Shown here: positions 8,238 through 16,490 of the stretch, one piece after another
How positions within the stretch are numbered: the stretch's first letter is position 1
How the letters are laid out: each line of letters opens with the position of its first letter
Assembly (NCBI RefSeq): GCF_036885195.1
Contig: NZ_CP133656.1
Span: forward strand, 2,046,001-2,110,000
Direction: 5' to 3'
From: Pectobacterium cacticida
Lineage (GTDB): Bacteria > Pseudomonadota > Gammaproteobacteria > Enterobacterales > Enterobacteriaceae
DNA: 64,000 nucleotides
Program-made: the position numbers and the translations under genes
The notes under the pieces: model-generated
Database searches by the model: none
What the model was told of the DNA's origin: nothing
The model's input: the letters and a program-made list of their open reading frames with translations, nothing else

Positions 8238-8987
8238 ATGATTATTTTTGTTACGGGCGCGACGGCGGGGTTTGGTGAGTCAATTACACGTAAATTTATC
8301 GGTGCGGGTCACAAAGTGATTGCGACAGGTCGCCGTCAGGAACGCCTGGAAGCGCTAAAAGCGGAGCTCGGTGAAGCACTATACCCCTTAAAACTGGACG
8401 TTCGCGATCGTAAGGCGATTGAACAGGCCGTTGCTACACTGCCAGCCGAATGGCGAGCGATTGACGTGCTGGTGAACAACGCCGGGTTAGCGTTGGGGCT
8501 GGAACCGGCACATCAGGCGTCAGTTGACGACTGGGAAAATATGATCGAAACCAATAATAAAGGTTTGGTGTACATGACGCGCGCGCTACTCCCTGCGATG
8601 GTGGAGCGTAATGTCGGCCACGTGATAAATATCGGTTCTACCGCGGGGAATTGGCCATATGCAGGCGGTAATGTATACGGTGCAACTAAAGCTTTTGTCC
8701 GCCAGTTCAGTCTGGGGTTACGCGCCGACCTGTTTGGCACCCAGATTCGCGTGACGAATATTGAACCCGGTCTGGTTGGCGGAACCGAGTTCTCGTCCGT
8801 ACGTTTTAAAGGCAATGATGAAAAAGTCAGTCAAACCTATGGCAACACAACGCCGCTGACGGCAGAAGATGTGTCCGAAGCCGTTTTTTGGGTTGCGACC
8901 CTGCCCGCGCACGTTAACATCAACTCACTGGAGATGATGCCGGTTAGCCAATCCTTTGCTGGTTTGTGCGTACATCGAGAAAGTTGA
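8238..8987 (+). CDS. ydfG: 3-hydroxy acid / malonic semialdehyde dehydrogenase YdfG
   Basis: A short-chain dehydrogenase of 249 residues. It has the N-terminal NADP site VTGATAGFGESI, NNAGLALG, and the catalytic Ser with YGATKAF (Tyr-x-x-x-Lys). The sequence follows E. coli YdfG almost throughout (TNNKGLVYMTRALLP, EPGLVGGTEFS, THVN-like LPAHVNINSLEMMPV). YdfG reduces malonic semialdehyde and oxidises L-serine and 3-hydroxyisobutyrate using NADP. The start at 8238 (MIIFVTG) is nine bases after AGGGAG; ATGs at 8211 and 8232 are less well placed. Confidence 0.93.
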   Translation: MIIFVTGATAGFGESITRKFIGAGHKVIATGRRQERLEALKAELGEALYPLKLDVRDRKAIEQAVATLPAEWRAIDVLVNNAGLALGLEPAHQASVDDWENMIETNNKGLVYMTRALLPAMVERNVGHVINIGSTAGNWPYAGGNVYGATKAFVRQFSLGLRADLFGTQIRVTNIEPGLVGGTEFSSVRFKGNDEKVSQTYGNTTPLTAEDVSEAVFWVATLPAHVNINSLEMMPVSQSFAGLCVHRES

Positions 8988-9307
8988 TCGCGCACTGCTA
9001 AAGGCCCATCCCAGTGGACGTAATTGGCAAGTAAAATAGCCCCAATGGGATGGGGTCTACATAGCATGGATGCTATTTTATGCCTTTCTATAAGGCCGCA
9101 TTTCTTACAACGTGGTGCTTCACCGTTGTTATAGAGCCGTTGAAGCTGGGGCGATATACTCTTGGTTAAAAGCACTCTCCATTTGGCTCAATGCATGAAG
9201 ATGGTAGTGAACGGCAGTCGCTGTTTATTGTCTATCGCTTACCGTGTATGTTGAGTGCTCTGCAACATAGGCGTCGGTTTTTATCATTCGTTTTGTTAAG
9301 GTGAAAC
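8988..9307. other. Intergenic region with inverted repeat and unassigned conserved-looking sequence
   Basis: This 320-base gap holds an inverted repeat CCCATCCCA (9005-9013) / TGGGATGGG (9046-9054). Its right half and flank (about 9024-9056) resemble a sequence at 10217-10240, on the far side of ynfB-ynfD. A reverse-strand frame covers part of it and encodes LYNNGEAPRCKKCGL, which I could not assign to a family. It may be the remnant of a small mobile or repeated element. Confidence 0.4.
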
Positions 9308-9658
9308 ATGAATCATTACTCCTTTACTTCGTTTATCCGGGCTTTTATCCCGCTTTCGCTGGTTATCGTTTCCGTTATGGGGCAACCTGCCGCCCGAGCA
9401 GATACGCGCCATGTGATTATCGACTCTGGTGATAGCGCGCTATCAAAAGAAGCCGCACGCCAAAGTAAAGAACAGTGGGATTCAACCCACTCGCTGCGTA
9501 ACAAAATTAATAGCCGCGTTGAGAAAGAATTCGATAAAACCGAAAAGGCCATTGATGGGCGCGAAAAGTGCAATGCCAGTTTTAATGTCAACGCCTACTG
9601 GGAAAGCACAACCGAACGTTGCCTCGATCGTCGTACCGGCCGTCCGGTCACACCTTAA
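9308..9658 (+). CDS. ynfB: Exported protein YnfB (DUF1283)
   Basis: A 116-residue protein with an N-terminal signal peptide ending near AARA-DT (residue 31) and a mature part matching E. coli YnfB: VIIDSGDSA, KEQWD, NAYWE and RCLDRRTGR. Two cysteines in the mature part could form a disulphide. Its function is unknown. Although the neighbouring ynfD points the same way, a terminator (9671-9690) separates them. Confidence 0.88.
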   Translation: MNHYSFTSFIRAFIPLSLVIVSVMGQPAARADTRHVIIDSGDSALSKEAARQSKEQWDSTHSLRNKINSRVEKEFDKTEKAIDGREKCNASFNVNAYWESTTERCLDRRTGRPVTP

Positions 9659-9670
9659 CCTTAATATGTC

Positions 9671-9700
9671 CCCACGCTTTATGGCGTGGGTTCCCCTTTT
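9671..9700 (+). terminator. ynfB terminator
   Basis: CCCACGC (9671-9677) pairs with GCGTGGG (9684-9690) across a six-base loop, followed by TTCCCCTTTT. Confidence 0.75.
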
Positions 9701-9844
9701 ACTTCGAATTCGCCCACCTTGAGTAATACGCCGCAGAATTTAACGATGAAGGCTATAGCGTAGAGGTGCAACACAGTGCCCTTTTCGCGTTATTTTCATC
9801 ATTTGATATACTCAAAGAGACATTTCACAGAAAAGGATCAAAAG

Positions 9845-10138
9845 ATGCAAAAGATCGCCATTTTGGGTGCCGCGTTATTCATGGTCGCTCCGTTAGCTGC
9901 ACAAGCATCTTGCGAGAGCGTGAAAGAAGATATTGCTCAAAAAATAATGGCCAACGGCGTTCCCGAATCCGGTTTTACGTTGGATATTGTACCGAATGAC
10001 CAAGTAGATCAGGCTGGCGGTCAGGTAGTCGGTCACTGCGAGAATGATTCTCACAAGATCGTCTATACCCGCCATATCGAGAACGATGCCAATTCTGCTT
10101 CAACGACAGGTGAAAGTGAACCAACAACTATGCCGTAA
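9845..10138 (+). CDS. ynfD: Exported protein YnfD (DUF1161)
   Basis: A 97-residue protein with a signal peptide (MQKIAILGAALFMVAPLAAQA) and a DUF1161 domain: SCESVKEDIAQKI, NGVPESGFTL and VVGHCENDSHKIVYTR. Both cysteines of the family are present. The start at 9845 follows AAGGA by seven bases; the longer frame from 9776 has no ribosome binding site. Its low-complexity Ser/Thr tail (NSASTTGESEPTTMP) is typical of this family's variable C-terminus. Its function is unknown. Confidence 0.88.
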   Translation: MQKIAILGAALFMVAPLAAQASCESVKEDIAQKIMANGVPESGFTLDIVPNDQVDQAGGQVVGHCENDSHKIVYTRHIENDANSASTTGESEPTTMP

Positions 10139-10166
10139 CCTTTAGGCCGTTAATCCTTAGGACAAC

Positions 10167-10193
10167 GTTAAAAGGCGCTCAGCGCCTTTTAAC
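10167..10193 (+). terminator. ynfD terminator hairpin
   Basis: A perfect 12-bp stem, GTTAAAAGGCGC / GCGCCTTTTAAC, with a TCA loop, 28 bases after the ynfD stop. The right arm includes the T run. Confidence 0.75.
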
Positions 10194-10248
10194 GAGCACT
10201 GCCCGGAACCACAAAATGGCACGTAACATAGCCTAATGGGATAGTGTC

Positions 10249-10914
10249 TTAATCGCCAATAGCGGTAAGATCGATATATGATGAGAGATCGCGTTGTTCT
10301 GCGCGCGGTAAATAAGGTAGTTCACCCAACTGTGGCGCGGGTATTTTTCTGCGTAACACGTTAATCACTTCCGCATAATTTGCCAGCCCAGGATTAATCC
10401 GGTTAGCAACCCAGCCGACTAGCGGCAATCCATCATTGATGATCGCTTGCGCCGTCAGCAGCGCATGGCTGATACAGCCCAGCTTAATGCCGACAACCAG
10501 AACTACTGGCAACTGTTCCTGTACAACCCATTCTGAATACGGCCGTAAATCGTTCATGATGGTGCGCCACCCTCCCGTTCCTTCTACCACCACGACATCG
10601 GCCATCTCGGTCATGTGCTGTAATCCCTGCGTCATCGCACAATAATCGATGCTCCCTTCACTGATGCTAATTTCATCTTCTAGCAGTGCGATGGGATTAA
10701 CCATGTTATAAGGCAAATCCAGCGTGGAGGCCGCCTGTAACAGCAGTGCGTCTTTATTACGCAGACCGGCCTCCGTCTCTTTGCACCCTTTTGCTATCGG
10801 TTTATAGCCCGCTACGGTTTTATTTGCCAACGCCAGTTTTTGCAGTAGCGCCTTGGACACCACCGTTTTGCCAACGGCAGTATCCGTACCCGTGACAAAG
10901 ATACGTTTCAACAT
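10249..10914 (-). CDS. ynfK: ATP-dependent dethiobiotin synthetase-type protein YnfK (BioD2)
   Basis: A 221-residue protein of the dethiobiotin synthetase family, which forms the ureido ring of dethiobiotin from 7,8-diaminopelargonate, CO2 and ATP. Motifs: TGTDTAVGKTVVSK (P-loop), GYKPIAKG, VVEGTGGW and GWVANRI. The glycine-rich VEGTGGW and the position next to mlc match E. coli YnfK, the second BioD copy, rather than the bio-operon bioD. The start at 10914 (MLKRIFVTG) was chosen because the 28 upstream in-frame residues do not resemble the family. Confidence 0.9.
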   Translation of the reverse strand: MLKRIFVTGTDTAVGKTVVSKALLQKLALANKTVAGYKPIAKGCKETEAGLRNKDALLLQAASTLDLPYNMVNPIALLEDEISISEGSIDYCAMTQGLQHMTEMADVVVVEGTGGWRTIMNDLRPYSEWVVQEQLPVVLVVGIKLGCISHALLTAQAIINDGLPLVGWVANRINPGLANYAEVINVLRRKIPAPQLGELPYLPRAEQRDLSSYIDLTAIGD

Positions 10915-11047
10915 GGAATAACCCCAGACCACCTGAATCCCCAAAAACAAGCACTGCCAAAATGCTTTCCAAGCGTGCAAGTCTAGGCTATGCCTCATTC
11001 AGGCAATTTGCGTTAGCGCAATGTTTTGTAGCTCTATCTGCTCACAA

Positions 11048-12265
11048 TCACCCTTGTAGCAATTTAACCAATAGAGAACCATTGTAGAGTGCGTCTTTTA
11101 CCAGCGCGGCACCGGGCATCGTGCCTTGATTGTAGAATCGAGTCGCTTCTACCTGAATGTTATGGCTATAAGGTGGGAATGACTGCTGCTGAATACAGCC
11201 AAGGATGGCGGGATGCAAAATGGTGGCGGCTTTATTCAAAGGTGAGCCCACCAGAATTTTATCGGGATTAAAAAGATTCACCATAATCGCGACAATGCGT
11301 CCGACATTATTGCCAACACCGTTAATGATATCTCTGGCCAAAGCATCGCCCTTAAGCGCCGCGTCGCACAGATTCTCAACATTTAGCGGTGAAGCGTGCA
11401 AAAGCGAACTCATCGACGTATTCATACGCTGTTGCGCTAATTCCAGCATATTTTCCGTACTGGCTACCGTTTCCAGACAGCCATGATTGCCGCAATAGCA
11501 ACGTTTGCCATAGGGATCGACCTGAGTGTGCCCGATTTCGACCAGATTGCGACTGCCAGCGTGCAGGATACGCCCACCGGTAATCACACCGACGCCAACG
11601 TTATGATCGATCACCACCTGAATCACATTTTGGCAACCGTGCGATGCCCCGAACAGCGCTTCAGCCATCGTCCAGGCGCAAATATCGTGCTGCAAATAAA
11701 CCGGCAGCCCGGTACGCTGTTCCAGCACTGGGCCTATTGCCATGTCCTCAATGTCATAAAACGGCATCCGATGAATAACACCTTTGGCGCCATCGATGAT
11801 ACCCGGTGCGGTAATTGCAATGGCGGTTAATCGTTCCAGGCGTCGTTGGTGACGGATAAAAAACTGATCGATCTCTATCAGAATACGCTCAAGGAGCGGT
11901 TGAGGCGCGGAGGCAGGGAGCGGGACATCATCTTCCACCACGAGCTTACTGCTGAGATCGCGTAGCGCCAATGAAATGATATTGTGGCTAATGCGCACGG
12001 AAAGATAATGCCATGCCTCAGTATCCAGAACCAGACCGATCGCGGGGCGTCCTCGGCTCCCAATGTCCTGATATTCCGTTTCTTGGACCAGATGCGCTTC
12101 CAGCAGTTCGCGAACAATTTTCGTGATACTGGCTGGCGCAAGTTGAGCGCATTTGGAGAGTTCGATACGCGATATCGGGCCGTACTTATCGATTAGTCGA
12201 TATACCGCCCCGGCATTCATTTGTTTAATTTGATCGATGTGTCCTGGTTGACCGTCGGCAATCAC
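11048..12265 (-). CDS. mlc: ROK-family repressor Mlc (DgsA)
   Basis: A 405-residue global repressor of PTS sugar-uptake genes. In E. coli it is sequestered at the membrane by dephosphorylated EIICB-Glc. It has an N-terminal winged helix (about 15-70: RIELSKCAQLAPASITKIVRELL) and a ROK domain with the zinc-binding segment GHTQVDPYGKRCYCGNHGC (the His and three Cys). The start is GTG, as in E. coli, eight bases after AGGAG. Its order with ynfK and ynfL is conserved. A TATTTT/AAAATA palindrome upstream (12340-12359) is a candidate autoregulatory site. Confidence 0.95.
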   Translation of the reverse strand: MIADGQPGHIDQIKQMNAGAVYRLIDKYGPISRIELSKCAQLAPASITKIVRELLEAHLVQETEYQDIGSRGRPAIGLVLDTEAWHYLSVRISHNIISLALRDLSSKLVVEDDVPLPASAPQPLLERILIEIDQFFIRHQRRLERLTAIAITAPGIIDGAKGVIHRMPFYDIEDMAIGPVLEQRTGLPVYLQHDICAWTMAEALFGASHGCQNVIQVVIDHNVGVGVITGGRILHAGSRNLVEIGHTQVDPYGKRCYCGNHGCLETVASTENMLELAQQRMNTSMSSLLHASPLNVENLCDAALKGDALARDIINGVGNNVGRIVAIMVNLFNPDKILVGSPLNKAATILHPAILGCIQQQSFPPYSHNIQVEATRFYNQGTMPGAALVKDALYNGSLLVKLLQG

Positions 12266-12339
12266 AAACCTAGCTCCTACGCATTCGCACTATTGCTGGC
12301 ACTGCGGTTAAACATGAATCTCTCTTCTTGCAATTCGAC

Positions 12340-12359
12340 TATTTTCACGCTGCAAAATA
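12340..12359. promoter_or_regulatory. Candidate Mlc operator upstream of mlc
   Basis: TATTTTCACGCTGCAAAATA is an inverted repeat of six bases around an eight-base centre, 75 bases upstream of the mlc start. Mlc sites in E. coli are AT-rich palindromes of this shape around a GC-richer centre, and mlc is autoregulated there. Assignment is by pattern and context only. Confidence 0.4.
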
Positions 12360-12443
12360 AAAAAACTGCGCACATGGTGGGACTTTTCATTAAAACCGTC
12401 AAATATTTGATTCGTTATGTGATTTAGTCCGCATATTTAACGC

Positions 12444-13340
12444 TTATTGGTTCAGCATCAGCGATACCAGCACATTGGCCGCCACACTTTGCGGATGATG
12501 TCGTGCCGTAACCAGCCAGACTTCCGTCGTCGCGTCTTCTTCTTGCAGTCGTAAATATTTCACACCATCAACCCGGATGCGCGAAAATGACGCCGGCAAA
12601 ATGGACACGCCCAAGCCAGCTGACACCAACCCGACAATGGTCATCGCCTCACCGACTTCTTGTGTAATGTAAGGGCTGATGCCGTAGCGTTTTAGTAGCG
12701 TCAGCGTGTCATCGTACAATGCGGTACCCACCGCGCGCGCAAAGAAAACGAATGGCTCGTTAGCCAGTTGTGTAATGCTAATCGCCCTTTCCAGAGCCTG
12801 CTGAGCTAATGGGTGGGATTCTTGTACCACAGCGATTAACGGTTCACGCAATAGCAACTGGTGATCCAACGCGTCGGGGAGTGGATTGTTGCGCATAATA
12901 CTGATGTCGATCTTACCATTTAGCAGCGGTTCAATTTGCTGCTTAGTGTTAAGTTCAATCATCTGAATATGGACTTCCGGGTAGTTTTGACGAAACCGCA
13001 ACAGGCTGTTAGAGATCTTTTTGATGAATGGCGCAGAGGACGTAAAACCGACGGTGAGTTCTCCTATTTCGCCACGTTCGATACGTGAAGCTCGCTCTGC
13101 CGCTTGCTCAACCTGAGTGATAATCGACCAGGCTTCTTTTAAGAACATAGCGCCTGCCGGTGTGAGCTGGACATTGCGATTGTTACGCGCCAGAAGTTTT
13201 GCCCCCACCTGTGCCTCCAGTAGCTGAATCTGCTGGCTTAATGGCGGCTGCGAAATGCGTAATCTTTCGGCGGCCCGCCCAAAATGCAGTTCTTCAGCGA
13301 CCGCAATAAAATAACGAAGGTGACGAAGTTCAATATTCAT
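12444..13340 (-). CDS. ynfL: LysR-family regulator YnfL
   Basis: A 298-residue LysR-type regulator. It has an N-terminal helix-turn-helix, LRHLRYFIAVAEELHFGRAAERLRIS in the family pattern, followed by the effector-binding domain from about residue 90. It is divergent from the transporter gene ynfM with 113 bases between them, the classical LysR arrangement, so it probably controls ynfM. The inducer is unknown. The intergenic region is AT-rich and includes an AATCATGATT palindrome near 13356. Confidence 0.88.
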   Translation of the reverse strand: MNIELRHLRYFIAVAEELHFGRAAERLRISQPPLSQQIQLLEAQVGAKLLARNNRNVQLTPAGAMFLKEAWSIITQVEQAAERASRIERGEIGELTVGFTSSAPFIKKISNSLLRFRQNYPEVHIQMIELNTKQQIEPLLNGKIDISIMRNNPLPDALDHQLLLREPLIAVVQESHPLAQQALERAISITQLANEPFVFFARAVGTALYDDTLTLLKRYGISPYITQEVGEAMTIVGLVSAGLGVSILPASFSRIRVDGVKYLRLQEEDATTEVWLVTARHHPQSVAANVLVSLMLNQ

Positions 13341-13453
13341 ATTTTATAAATATCAATCATGATTATTAATATATTATACAAAACAATATCACGCTTTTAT
13401 GATCGTCTCACTGTCATTTCATTCTTGATTGCCCTTTTCGCTAAGGAATTACT

Positions 13454-14722
13454 GTGAGTAACCTGCCATCTTCTGTACCACATCACTGGCCTCTTCCTAC
13501 GGCCGAAGGTACAGATGACGCTGCCCCGACACCGTCAGGGAAAACCCCGTTTATTACGCGTGGTACACCGCAATTTATGCGCGTCACATTGGCGCTGTTT
13601 TCCGCCGGGTTAGCAACATTCGCTTTGCTGTATTGTGTTCAACCCTTATTGCCGCTGCTGTCGCAGGATTTCGGCATTTCCCCTGCGGCCAGTAGTTTGT
13701 CGCTTTCTGTTTCCACGGCAATGTTGGCTTTGGGATTGCTGTTTACTGGCCCCCTTTCCGATACGATTGGTCGTAAAAATGTGATGGTAGTGTCGATGAT
13801 GCTGGCTGCCATCTGTACGGTGGTCTGCGCAATGATGACCAGTTGGAACGGCGTCTTGATCATGCGTGCGATGATAGGTCTGTCTCTCAGCGGTGTGGCG
13901 GCCGTGGCCATGAGTTACTTAAGTGAAGAAATTCATCCCAGCGTGTTGGCATTTTCAATGGGACTCTATATTAGCGGGAATTCAATTGGCGGCATGAGCG
14001 GGCGTCTGGTCAGCGGGGTTGTGACCGATTATTTCCCGTGGCGGATTGCTGTTGGCACCATAGGCGTACTGGCGCTTATTGCGGCAATAACCTTTTGGCG
14101 TATTCTGCCTGAGTCACGTCATTTTCGTCCGGGCTCCTTGCGCCCGAAAACGCTGCTACTTAATAGCAAATTGCACTGGCATGATGCAGGTTTACCGCTG
14201 CTGTTTTTGGAAGGTTTTCTGTTAATGGGTGCTTTTGTTACCCTATTTAACTATATTGGCTATCGCCTTTTGGCTCCCCCCTATCTTCTAAGTCAGGCGT
14301 TGGTCGGCTTGCTTTCTGTGGTCTATCTCACCGGTAGTTATAGTTCTCCGAAAGCCGGTGCATTAACATCCCGCTTCGGGCGTGGCCCAGTGCTAAGTAG
14401 CGCTATCCTTCTTATGTTAACAGGGTTGGGAATCACGGCGTTGGCGCCATTATTTGCCATCTTTATCGGAATGATGCTGTTTACCGCCGGTTTCTTCGCT
14501 GCGCATTCGGTGGCGAGCAGTTGGATTGGTCAACGCGCGAGACGTGCCAAAGGACAGGCCTCCTCCATGTATCTTTTTTCTTACTACCTGGGATCGAGTC
14601 TGGCTGGGACTATCGGCGGATTTTTCTGGTACGCATTTGGCTGGATGGGCATCACTTGTTTTCTGAGCACCCTCCTAGTTATCGCCCTGGGCGTCAGCCT
14701 GGTACTCAAACACCGTCTTTAA
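13454..14722 (+). CDS. ynfM: Major facilitator transporter YnfM
   Basis: A 422-residue MFS protein with about 12 membrane segments. It has a cytoplasmic N-terminal tail of about 45 residues and the loop 2-3 motif GPLSDTIGRKNVM. The start is GTG, seven bases after AAGGA. It matches E. coli YnfM in order and in the LysR gene next to it. Drug/H+ antiport has been suggested for this subfamily, but the substrate is not established. Confidence 0.88.
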   Translation: MSNLPSSVPHHWPLPTAEGTDDAAPTPSGKTPFITRGTPQFMRVTLALFSAGLATFALLYCVQPLLPLLSQDFGISPAASSLSLSVSTAMLALGLLFTGPLSDTIGRKNVMVVSMMLAAICTVVCAMMTSWNGVLIMRAMIGLSLSGVAAVAMSYLSEEIHPSVLAFSMGLYISGNSIGGMSGRLVSGVVTDYFPWRIAVGTIGVLALIAAITFWRILPESRHFRPGSLRPKTLLLNSKLHWHDAGLPLLFLEGFLLMGAFVTLFNYIGYRLLAPPYLLSQALVGLLSVVYLTGSYSSPKAGALTSRFGRGPVLSSAILLMLTGLGITALAPLFAIFIGMMLFTAGFFAAHSVASSWIGQRARRAKGQASSMYLFSYYLGSSLAGTIGGFFWYAFGWMGITCFLSTLLVIALGVSLVLKHRL

Positions 14723-14852
14723 GAAAGATAACGACAGAATTCAGGGAAACGCCATGTGTTCAGGGCGCTTCCCCGCTATTCTTCCAACCTTTTTACCTGC
14801 TGGAAAGTGAGGATTAACACTATTGCTAAGGTGGAGTTTGTTTTGTACAAAC

Positions 14853-14875
14853 ATGAGTATGTTGTAACTAATGAG
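14853..14875 (+). other. Ter replication-arrest site (TerB-like), overlapping tus promoter region
   Basis: The core AGTATGTTGTAACTAA (14856-14871) is identical to the core of E. coli TerB. It ends ten or so bases before the tus ATG, exactly where TerB lies in E. coli, where Tus binding also represses tus. On the + strand the G of the non-permissive end is on the left, so a fork travelling left to right should be stopped. Confidence 0.9.
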
Positions 14876-14884
14876 TTTTAGCTA

Positions 14885-15820
14885 ATGAATCGCTACACAT
14901 TAATCGAACGGATGAACCGCTGTTTTCAGTCGTTAGAAGAGAAACTCGCGCTCCTGCAACGGCAATTTTCAACCTACCGCTTGTTGGCCGGCCGCGTTTA
15001 TGCGCTTCCCGCTATCGAAAAAGGAACGGAGCATGATCCTATCGAGCATATCCCTGTCACACAGTATGTTGGACAAGCGGCCTGCGAACGCGGCTTACGT
15101 CATTTTCAGCGTCTATTTATTCATCACTATCCAGAAACGCTCAGCAGTAAAAGCGCCGTGCGATTGCCAGGGGCGCTCTGTTTTGCCGTCAACGAGGCAG
15201 AGTATCAGCAAGCGAACGCACTGGTAGGCGAGATTAACCGACTAAAAAAAACGCTAGAGCACATTATTACTGTCGAAGCAGAATTGGCGCCAGAGCAGCG
15301 TTTCGAATTCGTCCACATGCATCTGAAAGGATTGATTACGCTTAACGCTTATCGTTCGTTGACGCTGATAACTAACCCCGCCTCCGTCCGTTTCGGCTGG
15401 GCGAATAAAAACATCATCAAGACAATGACACGGGTGGAATTACTGGAGAAGCTGACCAAAAGCCTACATGCGGCGACACAGACCGCCCCATATAGCAAAG
15501 CGCCACGGGCAGAGCAGATAGAACAGGAAATAAACGCCATATTAAAGTTACCGGATAATGCCGTGTTGAAGATAAAACGGCCGGTAAAAGTGCAGCCTAT
15601 CGCCCGCGTCTGGTATGCCGAACAACAGAAACAGGTTCAGCACCCCTGCCCGTCCCCGCTACTTGTGCTTTGCCAACAGGAAACAGGCAGCAATGTGCCA
15701 ATTATCGGCGAGCTCCATCCCTATGACGCTAATAACATCAAGCATAGGCATAAACCGCAAGCCGCCGCACTTCGTCTGGTCATCCCGCGTTTGCATCTCT
15801 ATACCGATGCGCCGGAATAA
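14885..15820 (+). CDS. tus: DNA replication terminus site-binding protein Tus
   Basis: A 311-residue monomeric DNA-binding protein that binds Ter sites and arrests the replicative helicase in one direction. Long blocks agree with E. coli Tus (309 residues): SSKSAVRLPGALC, FVHMHLKGLITLNAYR, VRFGWANKNIIK, LKIKRPVKVQPIARVWY and LRLVIPRLHLY. The conserved His in the LNAYRSLT/GLITL region and the interdomain strands that contact DNA are preserved. It lies between ynfM and fumC as in E. coli, but with an IS200-type insertion after its terminator. Confidence 0.96.
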   Translation: MNRYTLIERMNRCFQSLEEKLALLQRQFSTYRLLAGRVYALPAIEKGTEHDPIEHIPVTQYVGQAACERGLRHFQRLFIHHYPETLSSKSAVRLPGALCFAVNEAEYQQANALVGEINRLKKTLEHIITVEAELAPEQRFEFVHMHLKGLITLNAYRSLTLITNPASVRFGWANKNIIKTMTRVELLEKLTKSLHAATQTAPYSKAPRAEQIEQEINAILKLPDNAVLKIKRPVKVQPIARVWYAEQQKQVQHPCPSPLLVLCQQETGSNVPIIGELHPYDANNIKHRHKPQAAALRLVIPRLHLYTDAPE

Positions 15821-15830
15821 CAGTAAAAAT

Positions 15831-15849
15831 CCGCCTTCATAGAAGGCGG
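15831..15849 (+). terminator. tus terminator
   Basis: CCGCCTTC (15831-15838) and GAAGGCGG (15842-15849) form an 8-bp stem with an ATA loop ten bases after the tus stop, followed by CTTTGATTT. Confidence 0.8.
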
Positions 15850-15858
15850 CTTTGATTT

Positions 15859-15873
15859 CGCCCCAGAGGGGCG
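15859..15873. repeat. IS200 subterminal hairpin, right end
   Basis: CGCCCC-AGA-GGGGCG lies 30 bases past the transposase stop. Y1 transposases recognise such hairpins as single-stranded substrates. Confidence 0.55.
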
Positions 15874-15903
15874 TACTAAGTTCGGACTCCTAGAGCCCTC
15901 TCT

Positions 15904-16341
15904 TCACAGTTCATGAAGTGATAGTTGTTTCTCTTCTACTTCATGTTTTTCTTGATACTTTACATATTTACGAATCATCTCTGAGTTCACACCTACGGTG
16001 TCCACACAGTAACCTTTCGCCCAGAAGTGATTTCCCCATAATTTATGCTTACGCAGGTAAGGAAATTTACTGAATAACCTTATCGCTGTTCTTCCTTTAA
16101 GGTGACCCATTACTTCTGATACCGATAGCTTCGGCGGTATTTTTACCAACAGATGCACATGATCTATTTGCACATTTAATTCAACTATCTGAATTTTTAG
16201 CTGTTCACTTAGGATCCAGATTTGTCGATAGACTTCTTTGCCTACATTACCCTTTAGTATTCGGAAGCGACATTTAGGTGTCCAAACGATATGATATTGA
16301 CAATGCCACAGCACGTGGGAAGCTTTTTGAAACCTGCTCAT
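15904..16341 (-). CDS. tnpA: IS200-family Y1 transposase TnpA
   Basis: A 145-residue HUH-type transposase that cuts and joins single-stranded ends with a tyrosine nucleophile. The HUH motif is His61-Val-His63 in QIDHVHLLVKIPP and the catalytic Tyr is Tyr126 in MIRKYVKYQ. YHIVWTPKCR, VMGHLKGR and FWAKGYCVDTVG are family blocks. Length agrees with IS200 TnpA (about 150). All key residues are present, so it may be active. The start at 16341 (MSRFQKASHV) was preferred because residues upstream of it are not family-like. Confidence 0.92.
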   Translation of the reverse strand: MSRFQKASHVLWHCQYHIVWTPKCRFRILKGNVGKEVYRQIWILSEQLKIQIVELNVQIDHVHLLVKIPPKLSVSEVMGHLKGRTAIRLFSKFPYLRKHKLWGNHFWAKGYCVDTVGVNSEMIRKYVKYQEKHEVEEKQLSLHEL

Positions 16342-16428
16342 GTTTAATCTCCTTATCAGTTGTGGGGACAACAGATAGGGATTTTGGCATGGGTAGGTTT
16401 TTACAGGCAGAGCCAAAACCAAGCCGAT

Positions 16429-16451
16429 AACCACGTCCACAGGACGTGGTT
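16429..16451. repeat. IS200 left-end hairpin
   Basis: A perfect 10-bp stem, AACCACGTCC / GGACGTGGTT, with an ACA loop, upstream of tnpA. In IS200 a strong left-end hairpin blocks read-through transcription into the transposase. Confidence 0.6.
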
Positions 16452-16467
16452 TTTAGTTAGCAATCAT

Positions 16468-16490
16468 AACCACCCGCATAGCGGGTGGTT
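16468..16490. repeat. Second palindrome at the IS200 left end
   Basis: A perfect 10-bp stem, AACCACCCGC / GCGGGTGGTT, with an ATA loop. It shares the AACCAC...GTGGTT ends with the neighbouring hairpin, suggesting a duplicated or paired recognition structure. Confidence 0.55.

Noticed and set aside
8837..9175. Reverse-strand ORF with CKKCGL as a transposase or zinc-finger gene.
   Set aside because: It overlaps the end of ydfG, has no ribosome binding site that stands out, and I could not match it to any family.
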